Below are positions 1 through 5,503 of a stretch of 7,268 nt of DNA, in pieces. Source of the stretch: an uncultured Collinsella sp. (GTDB taxonomy: Bacteria > Actinomycetota > Coriobacteriia > Coriobacteriales > Coriobacteriaceae); assembly GCA_958407085.1 (NCBI GenBank), contig CATYHY010000067.1, positions 1 to 7,268 of the forward strand, read 5' to 3'. The translations under genes and the position numbers were made by a program. The notes under the pieces were generated by a model. It saw nothing but the letters and a program-made list of their open reading frames with translations. It did no database searches and had not been told where the DNA came from. Every line of letters begins with the position of its first letter. Positions within the stretch are counted from its first letter, which is position 1.

Positions 1-392
1 GCCAGCCCCTGGCCCCGACCCGCGAGGGCTACACCTTCGCCGGCTGGACCTACGATGCTGCCGGTACCGACCCGGTCGACTTCAGCAAGCCCGTCCAGGG
101 CGGCGGCGACCACGTGACGTTCTACGCCCAGTGGACCAAGGATAAAGGCGCTGACGAGAACGTCAAGGACGTCCTCTACTTCGCCAACGGCGGCACGTTC
201 TTCGACGGCAACGAGACGCTCCAGGGCGTTACCGACGGCGACGGCGTCGCCCGCCAGCCCCTGGCCCCGACCCGCGAGGGCTACACCTTCGCCGGCTGGA
301 CCTACGATGCTGCCGGTACCGACCCGGTCGACTTCAGCAAGCCCGTCCAGGGCGGCGGCGACCACGTGACGTTCTACGCCCAGTGGACCAAG
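1..392 (+). repeat. Tandem 252-bp repeat; 140 bp of two copies visible and identical
   Basis: Positions 1-140 and 253-392 are identical base for base and sit 252 bp apart, which is 84 codons, so the reading frame is kept. Identity stops sharply after the codons for QWTK (next bases gataaa versus aacgag). The first copy is cut by the window edge, so more copies may lie upstream. Identity at synonymous positions means recent duplication or continuing gene conversion rather than selection on the protein alone. Confidence 0.95.
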
Positions 393-815
393 AACGAGAC
401 GCCTGCTGTCCAGACCCACAAGGTCAATTTCTATGTTGATGGTTCCACCACCACTGTTGAGGTTGAGGACGGCAAGACTGTTGCTCAGCCCGGCGATCCT
501 TCCGTTGATGGCTTCAACTTTGTCGGCTGGTCTTCTTCCAAGGAGTCCTTCAAGAAGTTTGACTTCTCTACTCCTATCACCGAGGACACCACTGTCTACG
601 CCTTCTTCACCGCTAAGACCCCCAAGTCCGATTCTTTGAAGAAGGATGATGGTAAGAAGCAGGTTGCTGCTGACAAGAAGGACGAGGCCAAGAAGGACGC
701 CGCTGCCCTTCCTACCACTGGTGACCCGACCTTTGTTGTGACCTCCGCTGCTGCCCTTACCGGCGCCGTGGCTGTTGCTGTGGGCATGTACATGACCAAG
801 CGTCGCGAGCACTAA
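1..815 (+). CDS. Cell-wall-anchored InlB-type repeat surface protein, 3' part (5' end outside window)
   Basis: The open frame runs in from the left edge (first full codon at 3) and ends at TAA 813-815, giving 270 visible residues. The protein contains Listeria-Bacteroides/InlB B-type repeats, recognisable by the GYTFAGW core and the closing VTFYAQW. There is one part copy (3-140), one full copy (about 141-392) and a divergent third copy (about 417-617, with FNFVGWSS and VYAFF). A Lys/Asp/Ala-rich linker follows, then LPTTGD at 708-725, a hydrophobic helix of about 20 residues and the basic tail TKRREH, which is the usual sortase sorting signal. Such proteins are covalently attached to peptidoglycan and usually act in adhesion or as stalks; the ligand cannot be read from this fragment. 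The repeats use mostly C/G-ending codons, whereas the C-terminal part uses many GTT, GCT, ACT and GAT codons. The family call is secure and the exact role unknown. Confidence 0.93.
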   Translation, partial: QPLAPTREGYTFAGWTYDAAGTDPVDFSKPVQGGGDHVTFYAQWTKDKGADENVKDVLYFANGGTFFDGNETLQGVTDGDGVARQPLAPTREGYTFAGWTYDAAGTDPVDFSKPVQGGGDHVTFYAQWTKNETPAVQTHKVNFYVDGSTTTVEVEDGKTVAQPGDPSVDGFNFVGWSSSKESFKKFDFSTPITEDTTVYAFFTAKTPKSDSLKKDDGKKQVAADKKDEAKKDAAALPTTGDPTFVVTSAAALTGAVAVAVGMYMTKRREH

Positions 816-860
816 TCACTTCTAGTGTTTACCTCCGGGCTTATTTAGCCCAAACCTGAT

Positions 861-895
861 AGCCGCGTGGGGACCCGACCCCCACGCGGCTTTTA
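861..895 (+). terminator. Intrinsic terminator of the surface-protein gene
   Basis: A 12-bp perfect GC-rich stem (861-872 with 880-891), a 7-nt loop and a T-rich stretch (tttt, then atgtttt) lie 45 nt after the stop codon. A weaker 5-bp hairpin (837-841 with 847-851) precedes it. Confidence 0.9.
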
Positions 896-960
896 TGTTT
901 TAGTTATCTTGCGTGAGTATTGTCGGCCCCTGCATTCGATTTTAGATGCCCACGTCATAT

Positions 961-999
961 AAAAGAGCGCCGCTGCGATGTGTGCAGCGGCGCTCTTTT
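961..999. terminator. Bidirectional intrinsic terminator between convergent genes
   Basis: A 16-bp perfect stem (961-976 with 984-999) with a 7-nt loop starts with AAAA and ends with TTTT, so each strand presents a GC-rich hairpin followed by a T run. It lies 29 nt beyond the TAG of the minus-strand FHA gene, where it should end that transcript. On the plus strand it backs up the terminator at 861-895. Confidence 0.92.
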
Positions 1000-1028
1000 G
1001 CGTTGATTCTTGTTGGGCGAGCTCGGCC

Positions 1029-2018
1029 CTAGGCCAGCGCGCGTACGTTCGAAGAGATCTTCAGCACCAAAAACTCGGTCGAGGAGCCCAGCTTGAGCAG
1101 GTCGCCGTCGTGGATAGGAATCTGCTTGTCCTCGTCACCGGCGGTGCGCAGCGAGCGTGGTTTTTCGATAACGGTGGTCGCGCCGCTGCGTGTCACCAGC
1201 ACCGTTCCATTGGTGGAGCGAAGGCCGCTTGCGAGCCATGTGCCGTTAGAAAACGCTACACGCAGGTGCCGGCGGGATACATCGGGTCCTACGTTGGTGA
1301 TGGCGTTTCGGTCGCGTGCGAACGAGCCTAAAACCGTGCCCTCGGGATCGAGGCTCAAGGGATAGATTGGCGGTAAGGCCGAGCCGTCTTTTGCAAGCCT
1401 GAGCAGCCCCAGTTTTGCAGGAGGCTCGTTGACCTTGTGGTTGGTATCCTGCGCCTGGACGACCTCGGTGGTCTCGAGCGTGCCAAAGGTCTGGGCTAGC
1501 TGTGTGATGGCAAAGTCTTTGACTTCGGAGGCGGCGGCATTGGGATCGGCCAGGCATCCACAGACCGTTAGCGCAAGGAGTTCCAAAAGGCGCCGGTCGC
1601 TTTGCTTGAGGCCCGGCATGACGGCGATGCGGTCAAAGATATTGCGCAGGATGGAACCATCGAGCTCCCAGTGTTCGAGCGACGTTGCCATGCGCTCGAG
1701 GGCATGCGCCGTAATGGCTTGCTGGCGAGCGTTGGCGGCCGCTGGACTGCTGCCGCCGCCGATTTTTACAGCGGCGGCAAAGTTCTGGACGCTCTGCGAA
1801 AAATCGGCAAACATCTCGGGGTCGATCTTGTCGGTACCCGGAACGACGTGCACCACGCGTCGCGATAGGAACGTCTTTTCGGTAATGCGAAACCTTGGGG
1901 CCGGTCTGGAGCCCATCGGCTTGTCAGAAATCAAGATGCGCGCCGCTTCGCGATTATTGATCTGCAGGTCGCACTTAAGGAAATCAAAGAGCACCTCGGA
2001 AGGTGTTTCCGCACGCAT
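1029..2018 (-). CDS. FHA-domain protein with an unrecognised N-terminal region and a GarA/OdhI-like ETT motif
   Basis: This is a 329-residue, probably cytoplasmic protein; no signal peptide or membrane segment is visible. The C-terminal part (about 225-320) is a forkhead-associated domain, a phosphothreonine-binding fold: SRRH at 248-251, STNGT at 268-272 and an IHDGDLLKLG strand at 302-311. The usual early Gly-Arg of FHA domains is replaced by GS (231-232). Residues 1-200 match no family I know but align along their length with the broken paralogue at 4211-5167, sharing INN..AA.IL, SR.+VH..PG, GCL.DP and GT.ETT. The TLETT motif (180-184; nt 1467-1481) resembles the phospho-acceptor motif of GarA/OdhI. 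ATG 2018 is chosen over an in-frame TTG at 2063 because AAAGGAG lies 8-10 nt upstream and the paralogue starts at the equivalent place. It lies 35 nt after the kinase stop with no terminator between, so the two genes are probably co-transcribed. A phosphorylation-dependent adaptor or switch is inferred; its partner is unknown. Confidence 0.9.
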   Translation of the reverse strand: MRAETPSEVLFDFLKCDLQINNREAARILISDKPMGSRPAPRFRITEKTFLSRRVVHVVPGTDKIDPEMFADFSQSVQNFAAAVKIGGGSSPAAANARQQAITAHALERMATSLEHWELDGSILRNIFDRIAVMPGLKQSDRRLLELLALTVCGCLADPNAAASEVKDFAITQLAQTFGTLETTEVVQAQDTNHKVNEPPAKLGLLRLAKDGSALPPIYPLSLDPEGTVLGSFARDRNAITNVGPDVSRRHLRVAFSNGTWLASGLRSTNGTVLVTRSGATTVIEKPRSLRTAGDEDKQIPIHDGDLLKLGSSTEFLVLKISSNVRALA

Positions 2019-2053
2019 GATGCAAGGCTCCTTTCTGGTATCCGGGGAAGGTG

Positions 2054-4066
2054 TTAGATGCAAAAGCCGGGCAGGACGTAGGTCATTTGGTCCGGTTTGT
2101 TTCCGGGCGTTGCCCAGCTAAATACGTCGCCGTCTTTTCCAACGCAGTTAAAGTACGTCGAGTCGGCGCCTTCGCTGCAGTCGGCGCTGGGGGTGCGCTC
2201 CCAGTAGCAGATCTTTTTGCCAGCGACGGTGCGGACCATGGCATCGTTGGTGGTCAGACCGCTCACACTCTGCTCGCGATAGAGTTGGTATTGATCGCCT
2301 TCTCCGCTGTAGAGGTCAGAAAGGTACTCGCAGCCTTCTGCGAACGTTTCGGGCGCTTGGTAGCCGCACAGTTCGCTCATGAACGGCAGCCAGAGCATGT
2401 CGTCGGTGGCGGTGATACTGGAGGCGTCTTTGGTGACGCCGGTGTTGTTGGTAAGCTTTCGCACCGAGCGGATCTGATTACGGAGATCGTCGGGCAGCGT
2501 AGCCATGCCCCTGTCCGCCAACCATTCGCGAAGCGACGATTGCTCCCAACCGCCCGTCGCGGCGCTGTCATTTACGGCGCGCATGGCGATGGGGGTACGG
2601 AACATAAAGGTGATGCCCGCGGGGAGGCCGTCATCGGTGAACGTGTCTGCCTTAAAGCCCACGATCTGGACTTGTGCCTTGGTCACCCCGTCGGAAAGCC
2701 TGACGGTCTTGGTGTTCTCGTTTTCGAGCGACTGCTTGCTGTTTACCAGGTGGTAGGTTTCGGCAATCTCGAGCGCCTTTTTGTTGGAAGACGCCTCTTG
2801 GATTTTGCGGGAGATCAGGGCGAGTTCTTCCCAGGTGTAATCGTTGAGCGATGGCTTGATACCGTGCGCCAGGTCGATAAGCCCCCAGCACCCCGTGGCA
2901 AGGGCAGAAGCTGCGATGCCGGCAACGCAGACGCCGCCGAGCGCGAGCGCAGCGCGACGCGAGATGAGCGGGTGGCGCGTCTGAGCCTTGTCGGAGCCGG
3001 AAGGCTTCGGTTGTTGGCTAAAATCGACAGGTGCGGGCAGCGGCGTGCGCGGCTCAAAATCGATGTCTTTAATCCAGGCATCGAGCTTGCCGACAATCGT
3101 AGACAGCGGCGCGCGCTGGGACTGCTCGTTATGGATGCCGCTCATGATGACATCGACAAGCTTTTGGTCGCCGGGCAAACGCGCCTCAAGTGGCTCGGGC
3201 TCGTGCTCGATCTTGTACAGGTAGGGTGACTGGTCCATATGCTCGTTTAGGCGATATGGCGTGTGACCGGCATAGAGCGTGTAGAGCACGCTGCAGAGCT
3301 CATATGTATCGATGCTGGGCGACGTGCGAAGCGGCGCCAGCTCGGGGATGTCGTTGGAGAGCATCTCGGGCGGGGCGAACTCAGGGGTGCCGTTGCGCCA
3401 GATGCCGGTGGACATGGTAAACGAAGGGTCCGAGCGCTTGATGCTGGAGCTGCCCAAATCGACCAGGCAAAGGTCGAAGCTGCAGTGCGCAATTTGCTGG
3501 GCAAGGGGCCGGCGCGTCGTGCGAATGATGATATTGCGCAGCGAGATGTCGCGGTGCGCAAACGGCGCATCGAGCTTTTGGGCGCCCAGGAGAATCTCTC
3601 CCAGGCGTTTTCCGATGGCGGTGACGGTGTTGGCGGGAATGTGGCCGCCATCGGCGGGGTCGGTTAGCTCTGCCACGGCATCGCGAAGGGGCAGGCCCTC
3701 GATCCACTCCATAAGGATGGCCGGCGTGCTGCCGGTGTAGCCGTAGCCATAGGTTTTGGCAAAACCGCTCAACAGGGAGACGGCCGCAAGATTGCGATAT
3801 TCCTCGGTGAGCGTCTTGATGCCCGAAGGGGTGACGGCGGGGCCGTTTTCTTCGCGGCTATCGAGAGGCCACAGCGTTTTGAGTGCAAAGGTCTCGCCCT
3901 CGGTGTTGGCGACCTTGCGAAGATGGTGGGAACCTCCGTCGACTGCCCCGCAATCCAGCAGGGTGGTAAAGCGGCGAATGGTATCGGGGTCTTCGGAGGT
4001 CGCAAACATTGCGTTTGGTTCAAAGGGGGACAACGCGACGATACTCATGTCCGTGTCATACGTCAC
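2054..4066 (-). CDS. Membrane Ser/Thr-kinase-like sensor with extracytoplasmic DUF6273-like domain
   Basis: This 670-residue protein has a PknB-like topology. The N-terminal kinase domain (about 35-330) has a degenerate Gly-rich loop (CGAVDGGSHH, 39-48), the ATP lysine K63 in FALK, catalytic loop HRDISLRN (171-178; D173, N178), metal-binding D203 in VDLG, GTPEFAPPE (226-234), D253 in DTYEL and R318 in the last helix. The catalytic loop is atypical: Ser replaces the Lys of HRDLKPEN, and DLG replaces DFG. A Pro-rich linker follows, then one membrane helix (about 372-394) preceded by SRR, placing the kinase in the cytoplasm. Residues about 455-670 resemble DUF6273 (GITFMFR, WEQSSLREWL, LWLPFMSELCG), with several Cys, and would lie outside as a sensor; the ligand is unknown. 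GTG 4066 is the start because AAAGGA (4079-4074) sits 7 nt upstream, while the next Met (codon 7) has no suitably spaced site. No convincing promoter was found in 4067-4142. Downstream is an FHA protein, a plausible substrate or reader. Confidence 0.9.
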   Translation of the reverse strand: MTYDTDMSIVALSPFEPNAMFATSEDPDTIRRFTTLLDCGAVDGGSHHLRKVANTEGETFALKTLWPLDSREENGPAVTPSGIKTLTEEYRNLAAVSLLSGFAKTYGYGYTGSTPAILMEWIEGLPLRDAVAELTDPADGGHIPANTVTAIGKRLGEILLGAQKLDAPFAHRDISLRNIIIRTTRRPLAQQIAHCSFDLCLVDLGSSSIKRSDPSFTMSTGIWRNGTPEFAPPEMLSNDIPELAPLRTSPSIDTYELCSVLYTLYAGHTPYRLNEHMDQSPYLYKIEHEPEPLEARLPGDQKLVDVIMSGIHNEQSQRAPLSTIVGKLDAWIKDIDFEPRTPLPAPVDFSQQPKPSGSDKAQTRHPLISRRAALALGGVCVAGIAASALATGCWGLIDLAHGIKPSLNDYTWEELALISRKIQEASSNKKALEIAETYHLVNSKQSLENENTKTVRLSDGVTKAQVQIVGFKADTFTDDGLPAGITFMFRTPIAMRAVNDSAATGGWEQSSLREWLADRGMATLPDDLRNQIRSVRKLTNNTGVTKDASSITATDDMLWLPFMSELCGYQAPETFAEGCEYLSDLYSGEGDQYQLYREQSVSGLTTNDAMVRTVAGKKICYWERTPSADCSEGADSTYFNCVGKDGDVFSWATPGNKPDQMTYVLPGFCI

Positions 4067-4142
4067 GGGGCGATCCTTTCGAAAAGAAAATGCATAACGG
4101 TGATGTTAGTGAAAAGGTAGCGCAACCGTTGACTTAATTGAA

Positions 4143-4186
4143 AAGGTGCCGTTATTTGCATGGGTTGATGCAAATAACGGCACCTT
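4143..4186 (-). terminator. Terminator hairpin between the broken FHA gene and the kinase gene
   Basis: A 19-bp perfect inverted repeat (4143-4161 with 4168-4186) with a 6-nt loop begins 24 nt after the FHA stop codon. On the minus strand it runs into TTTTCAATT. It should separate the upstream FHA transcript from the kinase gene, implying that the kinase and downstream FHA genes have their own promoter or depend on read-through. Confidence 0.88.
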
Positions 4187-4210
4187 GTGCGTCGATAATG
4201 TGTGCGCGGG

Positions 4211-4870
4211 CTAGTCGGTGATGCGGATGACCAAGAAGCGCGTCGTGGCACCCAAGCAGAGCATATCTCCGTTGTGAATCTCGACGGGGGTGTTGGCAAA
4301 GTTGGCGGGGCGGTCACGGCGGGCCGGCTCGATAGGCTGGCGGCAGCCGTCGACGCCCGAGATCAAAAACGATCCGTTGGTGGAGTCGAGGCCCTGCGCA
4401 AACCAACGCCCATCTTGCAGCCAAACGCGCAGGTGCTGGCGCGAGACATCGGAATCGACGTCAGTGATGGCGTTTTCGTCGCCCGTCAGCGATCCGATAA
4501 TGCTGCCCGCCGGATCCATGGATAGGGGGCGCAGCGGCGGACGTGCCGAGTTGCCCACAACGCGCAACAGGCCCAGGCGAACGTCTCCTGTGGGGCGCGC
4601 GGTTGTCGAGAAAAATGAGGTGACGGTCGTCTCGACCGTGCCAAGCGTCGAGAGCATCTGGTCGGACACAAAGGACTCGGTGTACTCGATGGCGCGGGCG
4701 GGGTCGCCAAGGCAGCCGGTAACGATAAAAAAGATCAGATGGATGTAGAGGCGATCTTTAATGTCACTATCGTCAGTGGTCTCGATGCGCTCGACGCCGT
4801 TTCTAAAGAGCATGCCGTCGACGCCACAATTGGTAAGGGCATCCTGCATGTCTGGGACGCACGACTCCAT
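4211..4870 (-). CDS. 3' fragment of the interrupted gene, carrying the ETT motif and FHA domain
   Basis: The first ATG after the internal stop is at 4870 and would give 219 residues with the TVETT motif (78-82) and a full FHA domain (about 120-217). There is no good ribosome-binding site: AAGG lies about 14 nt upstream of this ATG, and no ATG, GTG or TTG occurs between 4918 and 4871. Translation would need a weak internal start or reinitiation after the stop. GarA/OdhI consist of little more than an ETT motif and an FHA domain, so a product of this kind could function if made. Confidence 0.4.
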   Translation of the reverse strand: MESCVPDMQDALTNCGVDGMLFRNGVERIETTDDSDIKDRLYIHLIFFIVTGCLGDPARAIEYTESFVSDQMLSTLGTVETTVTSFFSTTARPTGDVRLGLLRVVGNSARPPLRPLSMDPAGSIIGSLTGDENAITDVDSDVSRQHLRVWLQDGRWFAQGLDSTNGSFLISGVDGCRQPIEPARRDRPANFANTPVEIHNGDMLCLGATTRFLVIRITD

Positions 4871-4918
4871 ATAGCGTTTAGCGACCTTGCTCAGCGATTG
4901 GGGGTCGGAGCCTCGGTT

Positions 4919-5167
4919 TTACATGATGAGGTTGAGTATCTGGCGCGCACTTTGTTCAAAGGGCGCAAACAGCGGCTCGGAAAGGTCACCGGGTTTGGCG
5001 TGAACGATTTCGCGCGAGATAAACGACGGGACCGTCAAGCGTTCGGAGATGAGGCGTCCACCGTAACGGGCGTTGCCGGCCATTAGAATTTGCGCGGCGT
5101 TACCGTTGTTGATGCGACCGAGTGACTTAAGCCCGGCGTACAGTGCACAAGATGGAGTGTCAGCCAT
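4919..5167 (-). CDS. 5' fragment of the interrupted FHA-paralogue gene
   Basis: If translated as written, this yields an 82-residue protein ending LNLIM before TAA. It matches only the first part of the N-terminal region of the intact paralogue and has no FHA domain. I would expect it to be inactive or unstable, but I cannot exclude that the N-terminal region works alone. Confidence 0.4.
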   Translation of the reverse strand: MADTPSCALYAGLKSLGRINNGNAAQILMAGNARYGGRLISERLTVPSFISREIVHAKPGDLSEPLFAPFEQSARQILNLIM

Positions 5168-5192
5168 TTGTTTTTACCCCCCCCCTTCACTC
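5168..5192 (-). promoter_or_regulatory. Ribosome-binding region containing a G9 homopolymer
   Basis: On the minus strand the sequence before ATG 5167 reads GAAGGGGGGGGG, then TAAAAACAA. The nine G (plus-strand C at 5177-5185) form the Shine-Dalgarno match with the preceding AA, and the distance to the start codon depends on the length of the run. Homopolymers of this length are prone to slippage and also to sequencing error. Confidence 0.6.
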
Positions 5193-5223
5193 AAAAACAG
5201 CATTGGATACGTCAATATCATCA

Positions 5224-5229
5224 ATTATA
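5224..5229 (-). promoter_or_regulatory. Perfect -10 box (TATAAT) for the interrupted FHA gene
   Basis: The minus strand carries TATAAT 56 nt before ATG 5167, which would give a leader of about 50 nt. No good -35 box is seen at 16-18 bp (nearest AGCATT/GCATTT), so this is a promoter call on the -10 alone. Confidence 0.5.
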
Positions 5230-5281
5230 GGCGCTTTGCAGCTCGAAATGCTCGCTAGGGGGCGCGGACGGTGCGAATCAG

Positions 5282-5305
5282 CGTTGAAAGGTACGTTGAA
5301 AGGTA
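5282..5305. repeat. Perfect 12-bp tandem repeat
   Basis: The unit cgttgaaaggta occurs twice head to tail (5282-5293 and 5294-5305). The 12-bp spacing is a little over one helical turn. Each copy holds TTGAAA, which could serve as a -35 box, but no clear -10 follows at 16-18 bp. Confidence 0.85.
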
Positions 5306-5450
5306 ACAAAGTACAGAGTGTATGGCGGGTTAATAAGCTGGTAAAACGTATTGGCGCGACCGTTGTGGGCAACATTTGGCATGATGTCGCTTTGGCTTTT
5401 GGTCACGGGGCCGTGCGGTACCATAAACGTCAATGATTTTTGACGAACGA

Positions 5451-5478
5451 CCCGCCGAGCTTGCCTCGGCGGGCTTTT
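5451..5478 (+). terminator. Terminator-like hairpin upstream of mfd
   Basis: A 9-bp perfect GC-rich stem (5451-5459 with 5465-5473), a 5-nt loop and then C-TTTT. The T run is only on the plus strand, so it points towards mfd, and it ends 25 nt before the mfd start codon. The nearest upstream gene is divergent, so there is no plus-strand gene here for it to end. Confidence 0.75.
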
Positions 5479-5503
5479 GGCGTTGCAATGCCGGAGGAAC
5501 AGC

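Larger units (their letters stand above)
4211..5167 (-). pseudogene. FHA-domain protein paralogue interrupted by one in-frame TAA
   Basis: From ATG 5167 to TAG 4211 there is a single frame of 318 codons interrupted only by TAA at 4921-4919 (codon 83). Around the stop the frame aligns without gaps to the intact FHA protein at 1029-2018, from FAPFEQS (versus FADFSQS) to VDGMLFRN (versus LDGSILRN), so this is a nonsense change and not a frameshift. Codons downstream of the stop keep the family pattern: GCLGDP, GTVETT (nt 4625-4639 for TVETT), and an FHA domain with SRQH at about 242-245, STNG at 262-265 and HNGDMLCLG. Upstream it shares TPS, INN..AA.IL and SR.IVH..PG. The start has a G-rich ribosome-binding region including nine G in a row. 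Either the gene is newly inactivated, the two parts are made separately, or the stop is a sequencing error. If intact it would be a second phosphothreonine-binding adaptor for the neighbouring kinase. Confidence 0.85.
5168..5503. other. Divergent intergenic region between the FHA gene and mfd
   Basis: These 336 bp hold no gene I can support. They contain the leader and -10 box of the minus-strand FHA gene, a perfect 12-bp tandem repeat (5282-5305), a CACGG/CCGTG hairpin (5404-5415), an inverted repeat CGTCAA/TTGACG (5428-5433 with 5440-5445), a terminator-like hairpin facing mfd (5451-5478) and the mfd ribosome-binding site. A possible but weak mfd promoter is TTGGTC (5399-5404), 17 bp, then CATAAA (5422-5427). 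Confidence 0.6.

Noticed and set aside
2019..2063. Longer start (TTG 2063) for the intact FHA gene, overlapping the kinase stop
   Set aside because: ATG 2018 has a well-placed AAAGGAG, and the paralogue begins at the equivalent residue.
2943..2963. SRR before the hydrophobic segment of the kinase, resembling a twin-arginine signal
   Set aside because: It is internal, about 370 residues after a cytoplasmic kinase domain, and is better explained as the positive-inside flank of a single membrane helix.
2051..3229. 392-codon plus-strand open frame opposite the kinase gene
   Set aside because: It overlaps the end of the kinase gene in antisense, shows no domain or ribosome-binding site, and the minus strand encodes clear kinase and DUF6273-like motifs.
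4919..4921. Programmed stop-codon read-through joining the two FHA fragments
   Set aside because: The codon is TAA with no recognisable read-through context or downstream structure; a nonsense mutation or base error is simpler.
5381..5443. 20-codon open frame (two ATG codons, two Leu-flanking Trp/Leu codons, ends TGA 5441-5443) just before the hairpin at 5451, resembling a leader peptide
   Set aside because: No ribosome-binding site precedes it, no run of regulatory codons is present, and mfd is not known to use leader-peptide attenuation.
5240..5450. tRNA, riboswitch or CRISPR element in the divergent intergenic region
   Set aside because: No cloverleaf, known riboswitch core or regularly spaced repeat could be found; only the short repeats and hairpins listed.
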